In this document: one piece after another, positions 29,869 through 39,100 of the stretch | Position numbering within the stretch: position 1 is the stretch's first letter | How the letters are laid out: the number at the start of each line of letters is the position of its first letter | Source of the DNA: Allorhizobium ampelinum S4 | GTDB lineage: Bacteria > Pseudomonadota > Alphaproteobacteria > Rhizobiales > Rhizobiaceae | NCBI RefSeq assembly: GCF_000016285.1 | Contig: NC_011989.1 | Location: 2,111,001 to 2,175,000 of the forward strand | Direction of reading: 5' to 3' | DNA length: 64,000 nucleotides | Program-made: the position numbers and the translations under genes | Notes under the pieces: model-generated | What the model saw: the letters and a program-made list of their open reading frames with translations, nothing else | What the model was told of the DNA's origin: nothing | Database searches by the model: none

Positions 29869-29907
29869 ACGCCCTCGTGCACCATATTTGGTACACGAGG
29901 GCGTTTC
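29869..29907 (+). terminator. Intrinsic terminator after glxA-type gene
   Basis: ACGCCCTCGTG pairs with CACGAGGGCGT in a long stem around the loop ATATT (with one internal mismatch) and is followed by TTTCTG. It is 35 bases after the stop. Confidence 0.8.
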
Positions 29908-29947
29908 TGATTTTCATGGAATCGCAGCAACGCTCTTTGTTTTTGCC

Positions 29948-29993
29948 CATTTCCGGGTGCCAAAACCAGTTTCCAATTTTCCTGGAAATGCTC
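29948..29993. repeat. Partial RIME-like intergenic repeat
   Basis: The stretch begins CATTTCCGG and ends TTTTCCTGGAAATGCTC, with an internal AAAACC; it closely matches the right part of the larger element at 49170-49354. Such palindromic elements are frequent between genes in Rhizobiaceae. Confidence 0.6.
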
Positions 29994-30141
29994 AAAGGTA
30001 AGCTATAGCCCGCTATTGGTTGCATGGGTCCTGCATAAACCTTGTCGGCTTCAACCACTCAGGCAAGTGAAACGAAGACCGACAGCTTCATACAAGTTTG
30101 CCTTCCTACCGTGCCTTGTAACTGCGGATAGGAGTGCAACA

Positions 30142-31338
30142 ATGACGATCGGCCTTGATGATTTGTCGCTTGAGCGACTGATGAAGGAGCGTGTGTGGAC
30201 CTTCGGTAAAGCTGGCGCCGAACAGGTTTTTGCATCGCAGATATCCTTCGAGAGCGGCGGTTGGCTGCGCGGATATTCCCATACCAATGAAAACTCCTGG
30301 CGCGTGAAAGGCGGGGCGGTCGAGTTTCTGAGCCAGAACGCTGCTGTCACCACGCGATTCGATACCGTACGGTCTGTCGACGGACGCATCGAAATGGAGG
30401 GACAGTTCCGTCTGCCGGGAGAGCGTGGCGTTCATCTCTTGACGGAATGCGGCGAGGCACGGAAGCCGCAGAACAGAACCGCTCTTATCGTGCCCATTCA
30501 CGACGCCTATTTCATCTATGGCATCAACCTGCTGTTTCAGAGCATTGGTGCCGACTACGACATCATTTTCGTCTTTTCCACCGATGCCGATCGCCTGCAG
30601 TTCAGAGAGATGCATCAGGCGTCCCCTTTCCTGAACTACTCATCCATCGTGCTGTCGGATTATTTCTCAGGCAGCGCACTGTCGGTCGTCGCTGAGGGTA
30701 GAACCTGGCCGACGGTCAAGAAATTCCTGGCGCTTTCTCTCGCCCATAAGCTTTACGACTATCTCCTGTGCGTCGATGCCGAGACCTTCATTCTCAATAA
30801 AACGGGCTGGACAGAGGCCGCCGCAAGCGTTGTTTCCGCAGCACGCTGGTACGGCGGTACTCTGACTGCAAACCACTCGGCCGAAAGGCAGATCATGCAC
30901 GCCTCGTCCATAAAGCTGGCACCGGCGGTCGATCATGAAAAAATTCAGGCCATTTCCGGCAATTGGGGCATCTATACCTGGTGGTGGGATATTCCGGTCT
31001 ATTCGGCCAAGAGCATCCCGGGCTTTCTGGAGTGGATTGGCTGGGACGCCAGCCTCCAATTTGTGGAAAGGCTCGTCCACAGCGTATTCGACCATATCAC
31101 CTACCAGTTCTACATGGCTCTTTACGGTGGTTTCTCGTTTACGATGGTCGAAGGCATCGCCCATGCGATGGAATTCTGCAACGCCGGGATTGTCTCCAAG
31201 GTGCATCAACAGATCCATCCAATGAGATGGACGAATGCCTTTGCCTACACGCAGGACCCGAACTTTTTCCGAGAGAACAACTATCTTGCCGTCTATCACA
31301 TCGACAGGAAGAGCTTTCCTCAGTTCAACCCCGGCTAG
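30142..31338 (+). CDS. Glycosyltransferase-like protein with N-terminal beta-rich module
   Basis: This 398-residue protein begins with a beta-rich module (about 1-100) containing GYSHTNENSWRV at 44-55 and TTRFD at 70-74. The remainder (about 110-390) resembles a GT-A fold with VPIHDAYFIYGINLL and FVFSTDAD; the segment YLLCVDAETFI near 207-217 may serve as a metal-binding DxD variant. There is no signal peptide. GGAG at 30131-30134 precedes ATG 30142; an earlier in-frame start has no support. The gene heads a five-gene run likely making a nucleotide-activated compound, so transfer to a surface polymer is a reasonable inference. Confidence 0.62.
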   Translation: MTIGLDDLSLERLMKERVWTFGKAGAEQVFASQISFESGGWLRGYSHTNENSWRVKGGAVEFLSQNAAVTTRFDTVRSVDGRIEMEGQFRLPGERGVHLLTECGEARKPQNRTALIVPIHDAYFIYGINLLFQSIGADYDIIFVFSTDADRLQFREMHQASPFLNYSSIVLSDYFSGSALSVVAEGRTWPTVKKFLALSLAHKLYDYLLCVDAETFILNKTGWTEAAASVVSAARWYGGTLTANHSAERQIMHASSIKLAPAVDHEKIQAISGNWGIYTWWWDIPVYSAKSIPGFLEWIGWDASLQFVERLVHSVFDHITYQFYMALYGGFSFTMVEGIAHAMEFCNAGIVSKVHQQIHPMRWTNAFAYTQDPNFFRENNYLAVYHIDRKSFPQFNPG

Positions 31339-31401
31339 TTTCCGGGGAATTTGCAGTGGCCGGTGAAGCACCTATTTCGCAACGTTTGAATGGAAAGAGC
31401 G

Positions 31402-32022
31402 ATGAAAATTCTCGCGCACAGGGGCTGGTGGCTGGAACCTGTCGAAAAAAACAGTGAAACGGCTTTCAGGCGCGCCTTTGAAAATGGATTCGGGGTCGAG
31501 ACGGACACGCGCGACCAAAATGGCGTGCTGAAAATCGCGCATGACATGCCCGTCGGCGACCAAGTGATGGATCTCGACTATTTTTTGGATCTGCACAAGA
31601 GCTATGCCGGATCGGGCACGATTGCCATGAACATTAAGGCAGACGGCCTGCACAAGGCGCTCCGCGCCTCGTTGGAGGGTGCCGGGATAACCGATCTGTT
31701 CTGCTTCGATATGGCTGTTCCAGATGCCATCGGCTATCTCAACAACGGCTTTATAACCTATACCCGCCATTCCGAACTCGAACCGCTGCCTCCCTTTTAT
31801 GACAAGGCCCAAGGCGTGTGGCTGGATGCCTTCTATTCCGACTGGATCACTCCTGATGTCATCCAGAAGCATCTCGATGCCGGCAAGAAGGTGGCGCTCG
31901 TCTCTCCAGAACTGCACGGGCGTGATCATACCGCCGCCTGGGATGTTTGGGGTGATCTGACAGGTGACGACATCTCAATCTGCACCGACTTGCCGCACCT
32001 CGCCGCCGAGAAATGGGGATAA
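31402..32022 (+). CDS. GDPD-like phosphodiesterase
   Basis: This 206-residue protein carries the glycerophosphodiester phosphodiesterase signature: HRG at 6-8, Glu33 and Asp35 in GVETDTRD, and His47-Asp48 in KIAHDM, so the metal site looks intact. It is shorter than typical GDPDs (about 250) and has no signal peptide, so it should act in the cytoplasm. The start at ATG 31402 has GGAAAGAG just upstream; ATG 31390 is in frame as well. Placed between a glycosyltransferase-like gene and a HAD phosphatase, it more likely processes a phosphodiester intermediate than environmental glycerophosphodiesters. Confidence 0.72.
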   Translation: MKILAHRGWWLEPVEKNSETAFRRAFENGFGVETDTRDQNGVLKIAHDMPVGDQVMDLDYFLDLHKSYAGSGTIAMNIKADGLHKALRASLEGAGITDLFCFDMAVPDAIGYLNNGFITYTRHSELEPLPPFYDKAQGVWLDAFYSDWITPDVIQKHLDAGKKVALVSPELHGRDHTAAWDVWGDLTGDDISICTDLPHLAAEKWG

Positions 32023-32052
32023 GCCAGCCATGAACCAGACGGACAGGACATT

Positions 32053-32682
32053 ATGATCAAGGCAGTGCTTTTCGACATGGACGGCGTTCTGATCGATGCC
32101 AAGGAATGGCATTACGAGACGCTGAATGACGCGCTGGCGCTTCTCGGGCTCAATATCAGCCGCACCGAACATCTCGCCGTCTATGACGGCCTGCCAACAC
32201 GCAAAAAACTGGAAATGCTGACAAAGACGCGGGGATTGCCGCCAAGGCTGCACGATTTTCTCAACACGCTCAAACAGAAGATGACCTATCAGGTCATCGT
32301 CGAAAAATGCCAACCGGTCTTTCATCACGAATACGCCCTCGCGCGCCTGAAGCGGGAGGGCAAGCATATCGTGGTCTGCTCAAACTCCGTCAGGTCGAGC
32401 GTCGAGGCGATGATGCGCCAGGCTGACCTGTTGAAATACCTGGATTTCTTTCTATCCAATCAGGATGTCGGCAAGGCGAAGCCCGATCCCGAAATCTACC
32501 TGACGGCAATCGACCGGCTGCAATTGCAGCCGGAGGAATGCCTGATCCTGGAAGATAACGATCACGGCATACAGGCCGCCCGCTCCTCAGGCGCCCATGT
32601 GCTGGTGGTGGGATCGACCAACGACGTCACCTATGAGCGTATCATGAACGAAATCACCAAGATCGAATCGGCCCTCACATGA
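32053..32682 (+). CDS. HAD-superfamily phosphatase
   Basis: The 209-residue protein has all four HAD motifs: DMDGVLID with nucleophile Asp9 and acid Asp11, VCSNSV, KAKPDPEIYL with the conserved Lys, and ILEDNDHG. The cap region between about 18 and 85 is helical, as in the phosphoglycolate phosphatase / beta-phosphoglucomutase group. It overlaps the next gene by four bases (ATGA). In this operon a dephosphorylation or phospho-isomer step before nucleotidyl transfer is plausible; the actual substrate is unknown. Confidence 0.85.
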   Translation: MIKAVLFDMDGVLIDAKEWHYETLNDALALLGLNISRTEHLAVYDGLPTRKKLEMLTKTRGLPPRLHDFLNTLKQKMTYQVIVEKCQPVFHHEYALARLKREGKHIVVCSNSVRSSVEAMMRQADLLKYLDFFLSNQDVGKAKPDPEIYLTAIDRLQLQPEECLILEDNDHGIQAARSSGAHVLVVGSTNDVTYERIMNEITKIESALT

Positions 32683-34163
32683 GATATCTTATTCCCATCG
32701 CGTCGAAGGATGATCTTTTCCCAAAGGACGAGTTTCATTTCCCCAAGCCTCTGATCGAAATCGACGGTTCGCCGATGATCTCGCTCGTCGTCAACAGTAT
32801 CCGCAACCGCGATGCCTCCGCGAAGTTCATCTTTATCGTTCTTAATCAGGATGCGCTTGAATACAGTCTCGATTCAATTTTGAAATTGCTGGCTGGCGAA
32901 AGCACCGTCGTTATCAAACTGAACAATCCGACCATGGGCGCTGTCTGCTCCGCTCTGATGGCCGTCGATCATATTGTGGACGACGATCCTCTGGTGATCT
33001 GCAATGGCGACCAGATCATCGACGCGGATCTGGCGGGCATTGCACGAGATTTTACGCGCTCGCAGGCCGATGCAGGTGTCGTGACCTTCAATTCCGTACA
33101 CCCCCGCTGGTCCTATATCCGTGAAGATCAGTCTGGATATGTCATAGAAACGGCGGAAAAGCGCGTTCTGAGCCGCAAGGCGATTGCTGGATATTACTAT
33201 TTTAGAAGCGGCAGTCTATTTGTGGAATTTGCCCAGAATTATTTGCTGAAAGCCGACCCGTTTGGTGGAAAATACTATCTTTCCCCGGTTCTGAACGAGG
33301 TTATTCTCGCCGGTGGCAAGATCGTCCAACACGAGATTCCATCCGACAGCTATATCTCGTTCTATTCGCCCAAGCGCATCGAATTCTATCAGAACGAGAT
33401 CCGGGACAAGGTTGCCGCGATGACCAAGCCCGCCCGTCAGGTTCAGGTCGTCATTCCGATGGCGGGCCTTGGCAGCCGGTTTGCGCAAGTCGGTTACCTC
33501 AAGCCAAAGCCGTTCATCGATGTAAAAGGCAAGACGATGATCGAGCGTGTCATGGACAATCTGCGCCTCGATCATGCGCGCTTCGTCCTGATCGCCCGGC
33601 AGGACCATCTGGATGCGGAACCCGATGTCGTCAGTGGTTTGAAAGCTCATGGCGATCTCGCATTTTCGCCGATCAACTTCGTAACCGAGGGTGCGGCTTG
33701 CACCGTCTTGACGGCGCGGACACATCTTGATCCCGATGCCCCATTATTGATTGCCAATTGCGACCAGATCGTCGATTTCGAATGCGCGGATTACATTCAA
33801 GATGCACTGGAGCGCGATCTGGATGGCTCAATTCTCTGCTTCAAGGACAAGGATCGAGACCCGAAATGGTCGTTCGCTCATGTGAACGATGATGGCCTGG
33901 TCGATGAGGTGAAAGAAAAGGTGGCGATTTCCGACAACGCGACCGTTGGCATCTATTATTTCAGACGCGCCCGCGATTTCATCGATGCCGCGACCGATAT
34001 GATCGCCCACAACGATCGCTCCAACAACGAGTTCTATGTCTGCCCGGTTTACAACTACCTGATCAAGCAGGGAGCCAGGGTCGGCGTCTATCATGTCGCT
34101 CCCGACGCCATGCACGGTATAGGCACGCCTCCCGATCTGGAGGCCTATCTTAGGCTGATTTGA
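32679..34163 (+). CDS. Tandem-domain nucleotidyltransferase
   Basis: The 494-residue protein contains two nucleotidyltransferase-fold domains. The second (about 255-490) is canonical: MAGLGSRF at 261-268 followed by KPKPF at 275-279, the NTP-binding pattern of sugar-phosphate and phosphocholine nucleotidyltransferases, and NCDQIVDFE. The first (1-245) has FPKPLIEIDG and NGDQIIDAD but lacks the Gly-rich GxGxR loop, so it may be regulatory or use a different site. Both neighbours overlap by four bases. The product is probably an NDP- or CDP-activated sugar, alcohol or amine; which one is not determined. Confidence 0.75.
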   Translation: MRYLIPIASKDDLFPKDEFHFPKPLIEIDGSPMISLVVNSIRNRDASAKFIFIVLNQDALEYSLDSILKLLAGESTVVIKLNNPTMGAVCSALMAVDHIVDDDPLVICNGDQIIDADLAGIARDFTRSQADAGVVTFNSVHPRWSYIREDQSGYVIETAEKRVLSRKAIAGYYYFRSGSLFVEFAQNYLLKADPFGGKYYLSPVLNEVILAGGKIVQHEIPSDSYISFYSPKRIEFYQNEIRDKVAAMTKPARQVQVVIPMAGLGSRFAQVGYLKPKPFIDVKGKTMIERVMDNLRLDHARFVLIARQDHLDAEPDVVSGLKAHGDLAFSPINFVTEGAACTVLTARTHLDPDAPLLIANCDQIVDFECADYIQDALERDLDGSILCFKDKDRDPKWSFAHVNDDGLVDEVKEKVAISDNATVGIYYFRRARDFIDAATDMIAHNDRSNNEFYVCPVYNYLIKQGARVGVYHVAPDAMHGIGTPPDLEAYLRLI

Positions 34164-34864
34164 TAAGCATGAAATGTATCGTACCCCTTGCCGGGCCTGA
34201 TTTGTGGACCCCGAAATATGGCTTTAGACCGCTGGTGGATCTCAGCGGAAAACCGCTGATCGACGCTGCCTTGGGTGACAGGGCGTGGTCGAACCGGCTT
34301 CGGCCAGAGGATTACATCTTCGTCATCCGCGAGGTTCCAAACCTCGCGGAGCTTGTTGAATATCTGCGCCTGAAATGGCCCGGCTGCCGCATCGTGACAC
34401 TCTCCGACCTGACCGGAGGCGCCCTGTTCTCCGTGCTGGCAGCAATGGCGCTCGTCGCGCCAGACGAGCCCGTCATCATCGATCTGGCCGACATCCTGTT
34501 CGCAAGCGGACCTGATGATCCGGAGACCCTGTTTTCGACAGAAGGATGTGGGGCAGTCGTGCCGGTCTTTGCCTCAAGCGAAAACTGCTACAGCTATTTG
34601 AAGATGACTGACGGCGTGGTGGTTGAAGCGCGGGAAAAACAGGTGATCTCGGAAAACGCCTCCGCAGGCGTATACATGTTCCGAAACATCCAGATATTCC
34701 TCAGTGCAGCCGGTCACAATATCAACAACCGCCAGACCATGAGCTATAAAGGCGTGCTTTTCATCTGCCCCATGGTCAACGGCGTCATCGCTGACGGCCA
34801 CACCGTGCTGGCACCCCATATTGAAAACTGCCAGCCCGTGGGAAAGATTTTTCACGAACGATAG
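34160..34864 (+). CDS. Degenerate nucleotidyltransferase-like protein
   Basis: This 234-residue protein resembles the first domain of the preceding gene: it begins KCIVPLAGPDLW and has FRPLVDLSGKPLI but no GxGxR loop, and VIIDLADILF replaces the usual nucleotide aspartate motif. It may be a catalytically altered partner that pairs with the upstream enzyme, or it may bind a ligand. The start is coupled to the previous stop; an internal ATG at 34169 is an alternative. It ends the operon and is followed by a 181-base gap. Confidence 0.65.
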   Translation: MISMKCIVPLAGPDLWTPKYGFRPLVDLSGKPLIDAALGDRAWSNRLRPEDYIFVIREVPNLAELVEYLRLKWPGCRIVTLSDLTGGALFSVLAAMALVAPDEPVIIDLADILFASGPDDPETLFSTEGCGAVVPVFASSENCYSYLKMTDGVVVEAREKQVISENASAGVYMFRNIQIFLSAAGHNINNRQTMSYKGVLFICPMVNGVIADGHTVLAPHIENCQPVGKIFHER

Positions 34865-35045
34865 AGTCGCTCGGTCATTTGTGATGTCGGCGTCAAATCT
34901 TTCAAGGACCATTTAAGCTGGATGTCTGCCAACGAGCCTTAGTTCTTCGCGTCATATTCTTCAGAAAAGCGGCTTTGATCAACGCCATTATGAAAAGCCA
35001 AACACCGGAAAAAAGACCTGCTCGACATAGATTTTTCCAGCATTC

Positions 35046-35999
35046 TCACGTTATCGGAAGCCACGATCTGCTTAACAAATGGGAATTGAAGAGAATTAAG
35101 AAAGGGCGCGACGCTATGTTTTCTGCAGGAACGAAGCCTACATCAAAACGACTGTCGTTACTGTTGTCCCGGTTATCTCCCATCATAAAATAATGCCCGT
35201 CAGGGACCAGAAAGTCAGCAGAATTGTCTCCTTTTGACTCATCTGTCATTTCGATGATCTGATGTTCTGCCCCTCCTGGCAACCGCTCCAAATACAAAGT
35301 TCCCGGCGACCCTGGTCGGGTTTCGTCTTGCCCGAGCCGTTGGCGATCAACGAGAGTGTCATTGATGTAAAGCCGCCCGCTGCGCATTTGAATACGGTCA
35401 CCGGGTAATCCAATGACTCGACTGACTAATTCGTTGCCCGAATAAGAGGGAAGCATGAAAATGACGACTTCGCCTCTCAGCGGCAAGCGTCCGCCAATAC
35501 GGGGCGATGGCCCTAATCCTTGCATGATTGAATACCGGCTCATTCCGTAAGTTACCTTTTCGGAAAATACATAATCCCCAACCTCAAGCGTCGGCAGCAT
35601 CGGTCCAGAAACAATGGAAAATGGTTGAATGAGAAGGTTTCTTATGGCGAAGGCGCTGAGAAGTGGCACAACAATCAAGACAATTGCCAAATTATGGAGC
35701 CGCGCGAACCACGGATAGCGGTCCAGAGGCGGCTGGCGTGAAGCCGCAATATAAACGTGGAAGCTACCTCCCAAGCGATAACTAATAACAACAAGAGTAA
35801 ATATAAGTTCGTGCTGCTGGATCCCTTGGTATTTCATCACAAATGGAAATACATATCCGATAAAAACATCGGCGAGCATATAGAGAAGACCTGATCGCCC
35901 TCTGCCAAGATAAAAACAGCCAATAGCTGGAGAAAGAACAAGAGCCAAACCAGCAGCCCATATCGGATTCCGCTTGCGAAAGGCAGAAACAAATTTCAA
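35046..35999 (-). CDS. Signal peptidase I-like protein lacking Ser/Lys dyad
   Basis: The 317-residue protein has an N-terminal membrane domain with three or four hydrophobic segments (about 12-127) and a C-terminal S26 domain. The family boxes are recognisable: IVSGPMLPTLEVGD at 129-142, RGEVVIF, LVSRVIGLPGDRI at 191-203 and GDNRDNSNDSRF at 274-285. Where the nucleophile serine is expected (SGSM) there is Pro133, and where the general-base lysine is expected (IKR) there is Ser193; both were checked against the DNA. It is therefore unlikely to cleave signal peptides by the usual mechanism. Base composition is more AT-rich than its neighbours, and it is not beside lepB partners such as rnc. Confidence 0.85.
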   Translation of the reverse strand: MKFVSAFRKRNPIWAAGLALVLSPAIGCFYLGRGRSGLLYMLADVFIGYVFPFVMKYQGIQQHELIFTLVVISYRLGGSFHVYIAASRQPPLDRYPWFARLHNLAIVLIVVPLLSAFAIRNLLIQPFSIVSGPMLPTLEVGDYVFSEKVTYGMSRYSIMQGLGPSPRIGGRLPLRGEVVIFMLPSYSGNELVSRVIGLPGDRIQMRSGRLYINDTLVDRQRLGQDETRPGSPGTLYLERLPGGAEHQIIEMTDESKGDNSADFLVPDGHYFMMGDNRDNSNDSRFDVGFVPAENIASRPFLILFNSHLLSRSWLPIT

Positions 36000-36030
36000 C
36001 GGCTACTCCTTTGAAAAAGACTGAATATGA

Positions 36031-36067
36031 GTCAAAAAAGCTGTGATGAAATTAATCATCACAGCTT
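36031..36067 (-). terminator. Intrinsic terminator of nrdJ
   Basis: A perfect 13-bp stem (AAAGCTGTGATGA / TCATCACAGCTTT) with a 5-base loop. Read on the minus strand it ends in six T residues, 63 bases after the nrdJ stop. Confidence 0.88.
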
Positions 36068-36129
36068 TCTTTGGAAAGACAGAGAGAGATGAAAGAACAA
36101 TCGTCTCTTTACCTCTCTATAGGTCTAAA

Positions 36130-39100
36130 TCAGCTGCACCCACTCGTGCTTCCGCAAGTGTCGCACTTTTCACACGTCCCATTCCGTACCATCGTGAAGT
36201 TCTGGCACTCGGAGCACATGTTGCCGGTATAGCCTTGGGCGATGGAGCGCATGCGGCGGGCGGCTTCTACTTTCTTGGCTTCGGCCTTGGCGGCTTCGGC
36301 TTCGTCGGTGGCGGCGTCGGAGAACAAGGTTTCCGTGACCATGTCTTCCACCAGTTCGGCGGCCCGTTCCTCGTAATCGCGCTTGAAGGACACGACTTCG
36401 GAGGTGGAAATGGCTGTCGTCACTTCCAGCTTGCGGGCTGCATTGCCGGAAAAGGCTGCAACATTGCCCGAGGCCTTGGCCGGAGTGCCGGTTACAGCAC
36501 CACGGGGTTCGGCGGTTCCGGCCTGGCTGCTGGAGACCAGGGTCGGCTTGTAGCCGCGGGTCAGGCCCTTGGAGACCACATCGGCCTTGCCTTCCTTCAC
36601 GCCGCGGCCAAGCGCCGTGGTGGAGAAGTCGGACGTGTCGACATGAGCCAGATCGTTGCGGCCCAGATAGGAGATCGCCAGTTCGCGGAACACGTAGTCG
36701 AGGATCGACGTGGCGTTCTTGATGGCGTCGTTGCCGGTTACCATGCCCGCCGGTTCGAACTTGGTGAAGGTGAAGGCGTCAACATATTCTTCCAGCGGCA
36801 CGCCATATTGCAGGCCGAGCGATACCGAAATCGCGAAGTTGTTGATGAAGGCGCGCAGAGCCGAGCCTTCCTTGTTCATGTCAAGGAAGATTTCACCGAG
36901 ACGGCCATCGTCATATTCGCCGGTGCGCAGGAAGATGGTGTGACCACCGATCTTGGCCTTCTGGGTATAGCCCTTGCGGCGGGTCGGCAGCTTTTCCTGT
37001 TCGCGGACGATCCGCTCGACAATGCGCTCAACGATACGCTCGGTAATGGTCACGGCCTGGGCAGCCTGCGGCTGGGCCAACAGTTCCTCAACCGCGTCCT
37101 CATCATCCTCATCCTCGATCAGCGAGGAATTCAGTGGCTGGCTGAGCTTGGAGCCATCGCGGTACAGCGCATTGGCCTTCAGCGCCAGTTTCCAGGACAG
37201 CATGTAAGCTGCGCCGCAATCTTCCACCGTTGCCTCGTTCGGCATGTTGATGGTCTTGGAGATCGCCCCGGAAATGAACGGCTGGGCCGCTGCCATCATG
37301 CGGATATGGCTTTCGACAGACAGATACCGCTTGCCGATCTTGCCGCAAGGATTGGCGCAATCGAAGACCGCCAGATGTTCCTTCTTCAGGAACGGCGCGC
37401 CTTCCAGCGTCATCGCCCCGCAGACATGGATATTGGCAGCCTCGATATCCTTCTTGGCAAAGCCCAGATGCTCCAGCAGGTTGAAGCTCATGTCGGTCAG
37501 TTGTTCAGCGCTGACTCCAAGCGTTTCCTTCAGGAAATCAGCGCCCAAGGTCCATTGGTTAAAGACGAACTTGATGTCGAAGGCAGCGCCCAGAGCAGCG
37601 TTGACCGCCTCGATCTTCTCGTCGGTAAAGCCCTTGGCTTTCAGCGAGCCGGGGTTGACGCCCGGTGCCTGGTTGAGATTGCCGTGGCCGACAGCATAGG
37701 CCTCAATCTCGGCAAGCTGGCTTTCCGTGTAGCCAAGCGTGCGCAGGGCTTCGGGAACGGCGCGGTTGATGATTTTGAAATAGCCGCCACCGGCCAGCTT
37801 CTTGAACTTCACCAGGGCGAAATCCGGCTCAATGCCCGTGGTGTCGCAATCCATAACCAGGCCGATCGTGCCGGTCGGGGCAACGACGGAGACCTGAGCA
37901 TTGCGGTAGCCATGCTGTTCGCCCAGTTCCAGCGCCTTGTCCCAGGCCGCCTTGGCATGGGCAATCAGGGCAGGATCAGAGCATTCGGCATGAACCAGCG
38001 GCACGGGATCGACGGCAAGACCCTCATAGCCGTCAGACAGGCCATGGGCGGCGCGGCGATGGTTGCGGATAACGCGCAGCATGTTGTCGCGGTTTGGCGC
38101 ATAGCCCGGGAACGGACCAAGCTCAGACGCAATTTCAGCCGACGTGGCATAGGAAACGCCGGTCATGATGGCGCTCAGCGCACCGCAGATGGCGCGGCCT
38201 TCAGCCGAGTCATAGGGAATGCCAGTCGACATCAGCAGGCCGCCAATGTTGGCATAGCCGAGGCCGAGCGTGCGGTATTCATAGGACAGTTCAGCAATCT
38301 GGCGCGAAGGGAACTGCGCCATCATCACGGAGACTTCGAGCACGACGGTCCAGAGGCGAACGGCATGTTCGTAATCGGCAATGTCGATTTTCTTGGTATC
38401 GGCATCCTTGAACTGCAACAGGTTCAGCGAAGCCAGATTGCAGGCGGTGTCGTCCAGGAACATATATTCCGAGCACGGATTGGAAGCGCGGATCGGGCCA
38501 GCCGCCGGGCAGGTGTGCCAGTCGTTCATGGTGGTGTTGAAATGCAGGCCCGGATCGGCAGACGCCCAGGCAGCGTAGGAAATCTTTTCCCAGAGATCGC
38601 GGGCCTTCAGGGTCTTCATCACCCGGCCATCGCGGCGGGCGGTCAGGTTCCAGTTGCCATCGTCTTCGACAGCCCGCAGGAAGTCATCCCGCAGCGAAAC
38701 GGAATTATTGGAATTCTGGCCCGAGACAGTCAGATAGGCTTCCGAATCCCAATCCGTGTCATAGGTCTTGAATTCCAGATCCTTATAGCCCTGCTGGGCG
38801 AACTGGATGACCCGCTTGACGTAGTTTTCCGGCACCATATCCTTCTTGGCAGCACGGATTTCGCGCTTCAGGGCCGGGTTTTCATTGGGGTCGAAGCAAG
38901 CGTCGTTATCGGCTGAGCAATTGACGCAGGCCTTCATGATCGCCTTCAGATGCTTGGCGACGATCTTGGAGCCGGTGACGAGCGCTGCAACCTTCTGCTC
39001 TTCCTTCACCTTCCAGTCGATGTAGTTTTCAATATCAGGATGGTCGATATCCACAACCACCATCTTGGCCGCACGGCGTGTGGTGCCGCCAGACTTGATG

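Noticed and set aside
36043..38916. Long open frame of 957 codons on the plus strand opposite nrdJ
   Set aside because: It is antisense to a clear, conserved reductase; the frame is open because of the codon bias of nrdJ, and the translation has no family resemblance.
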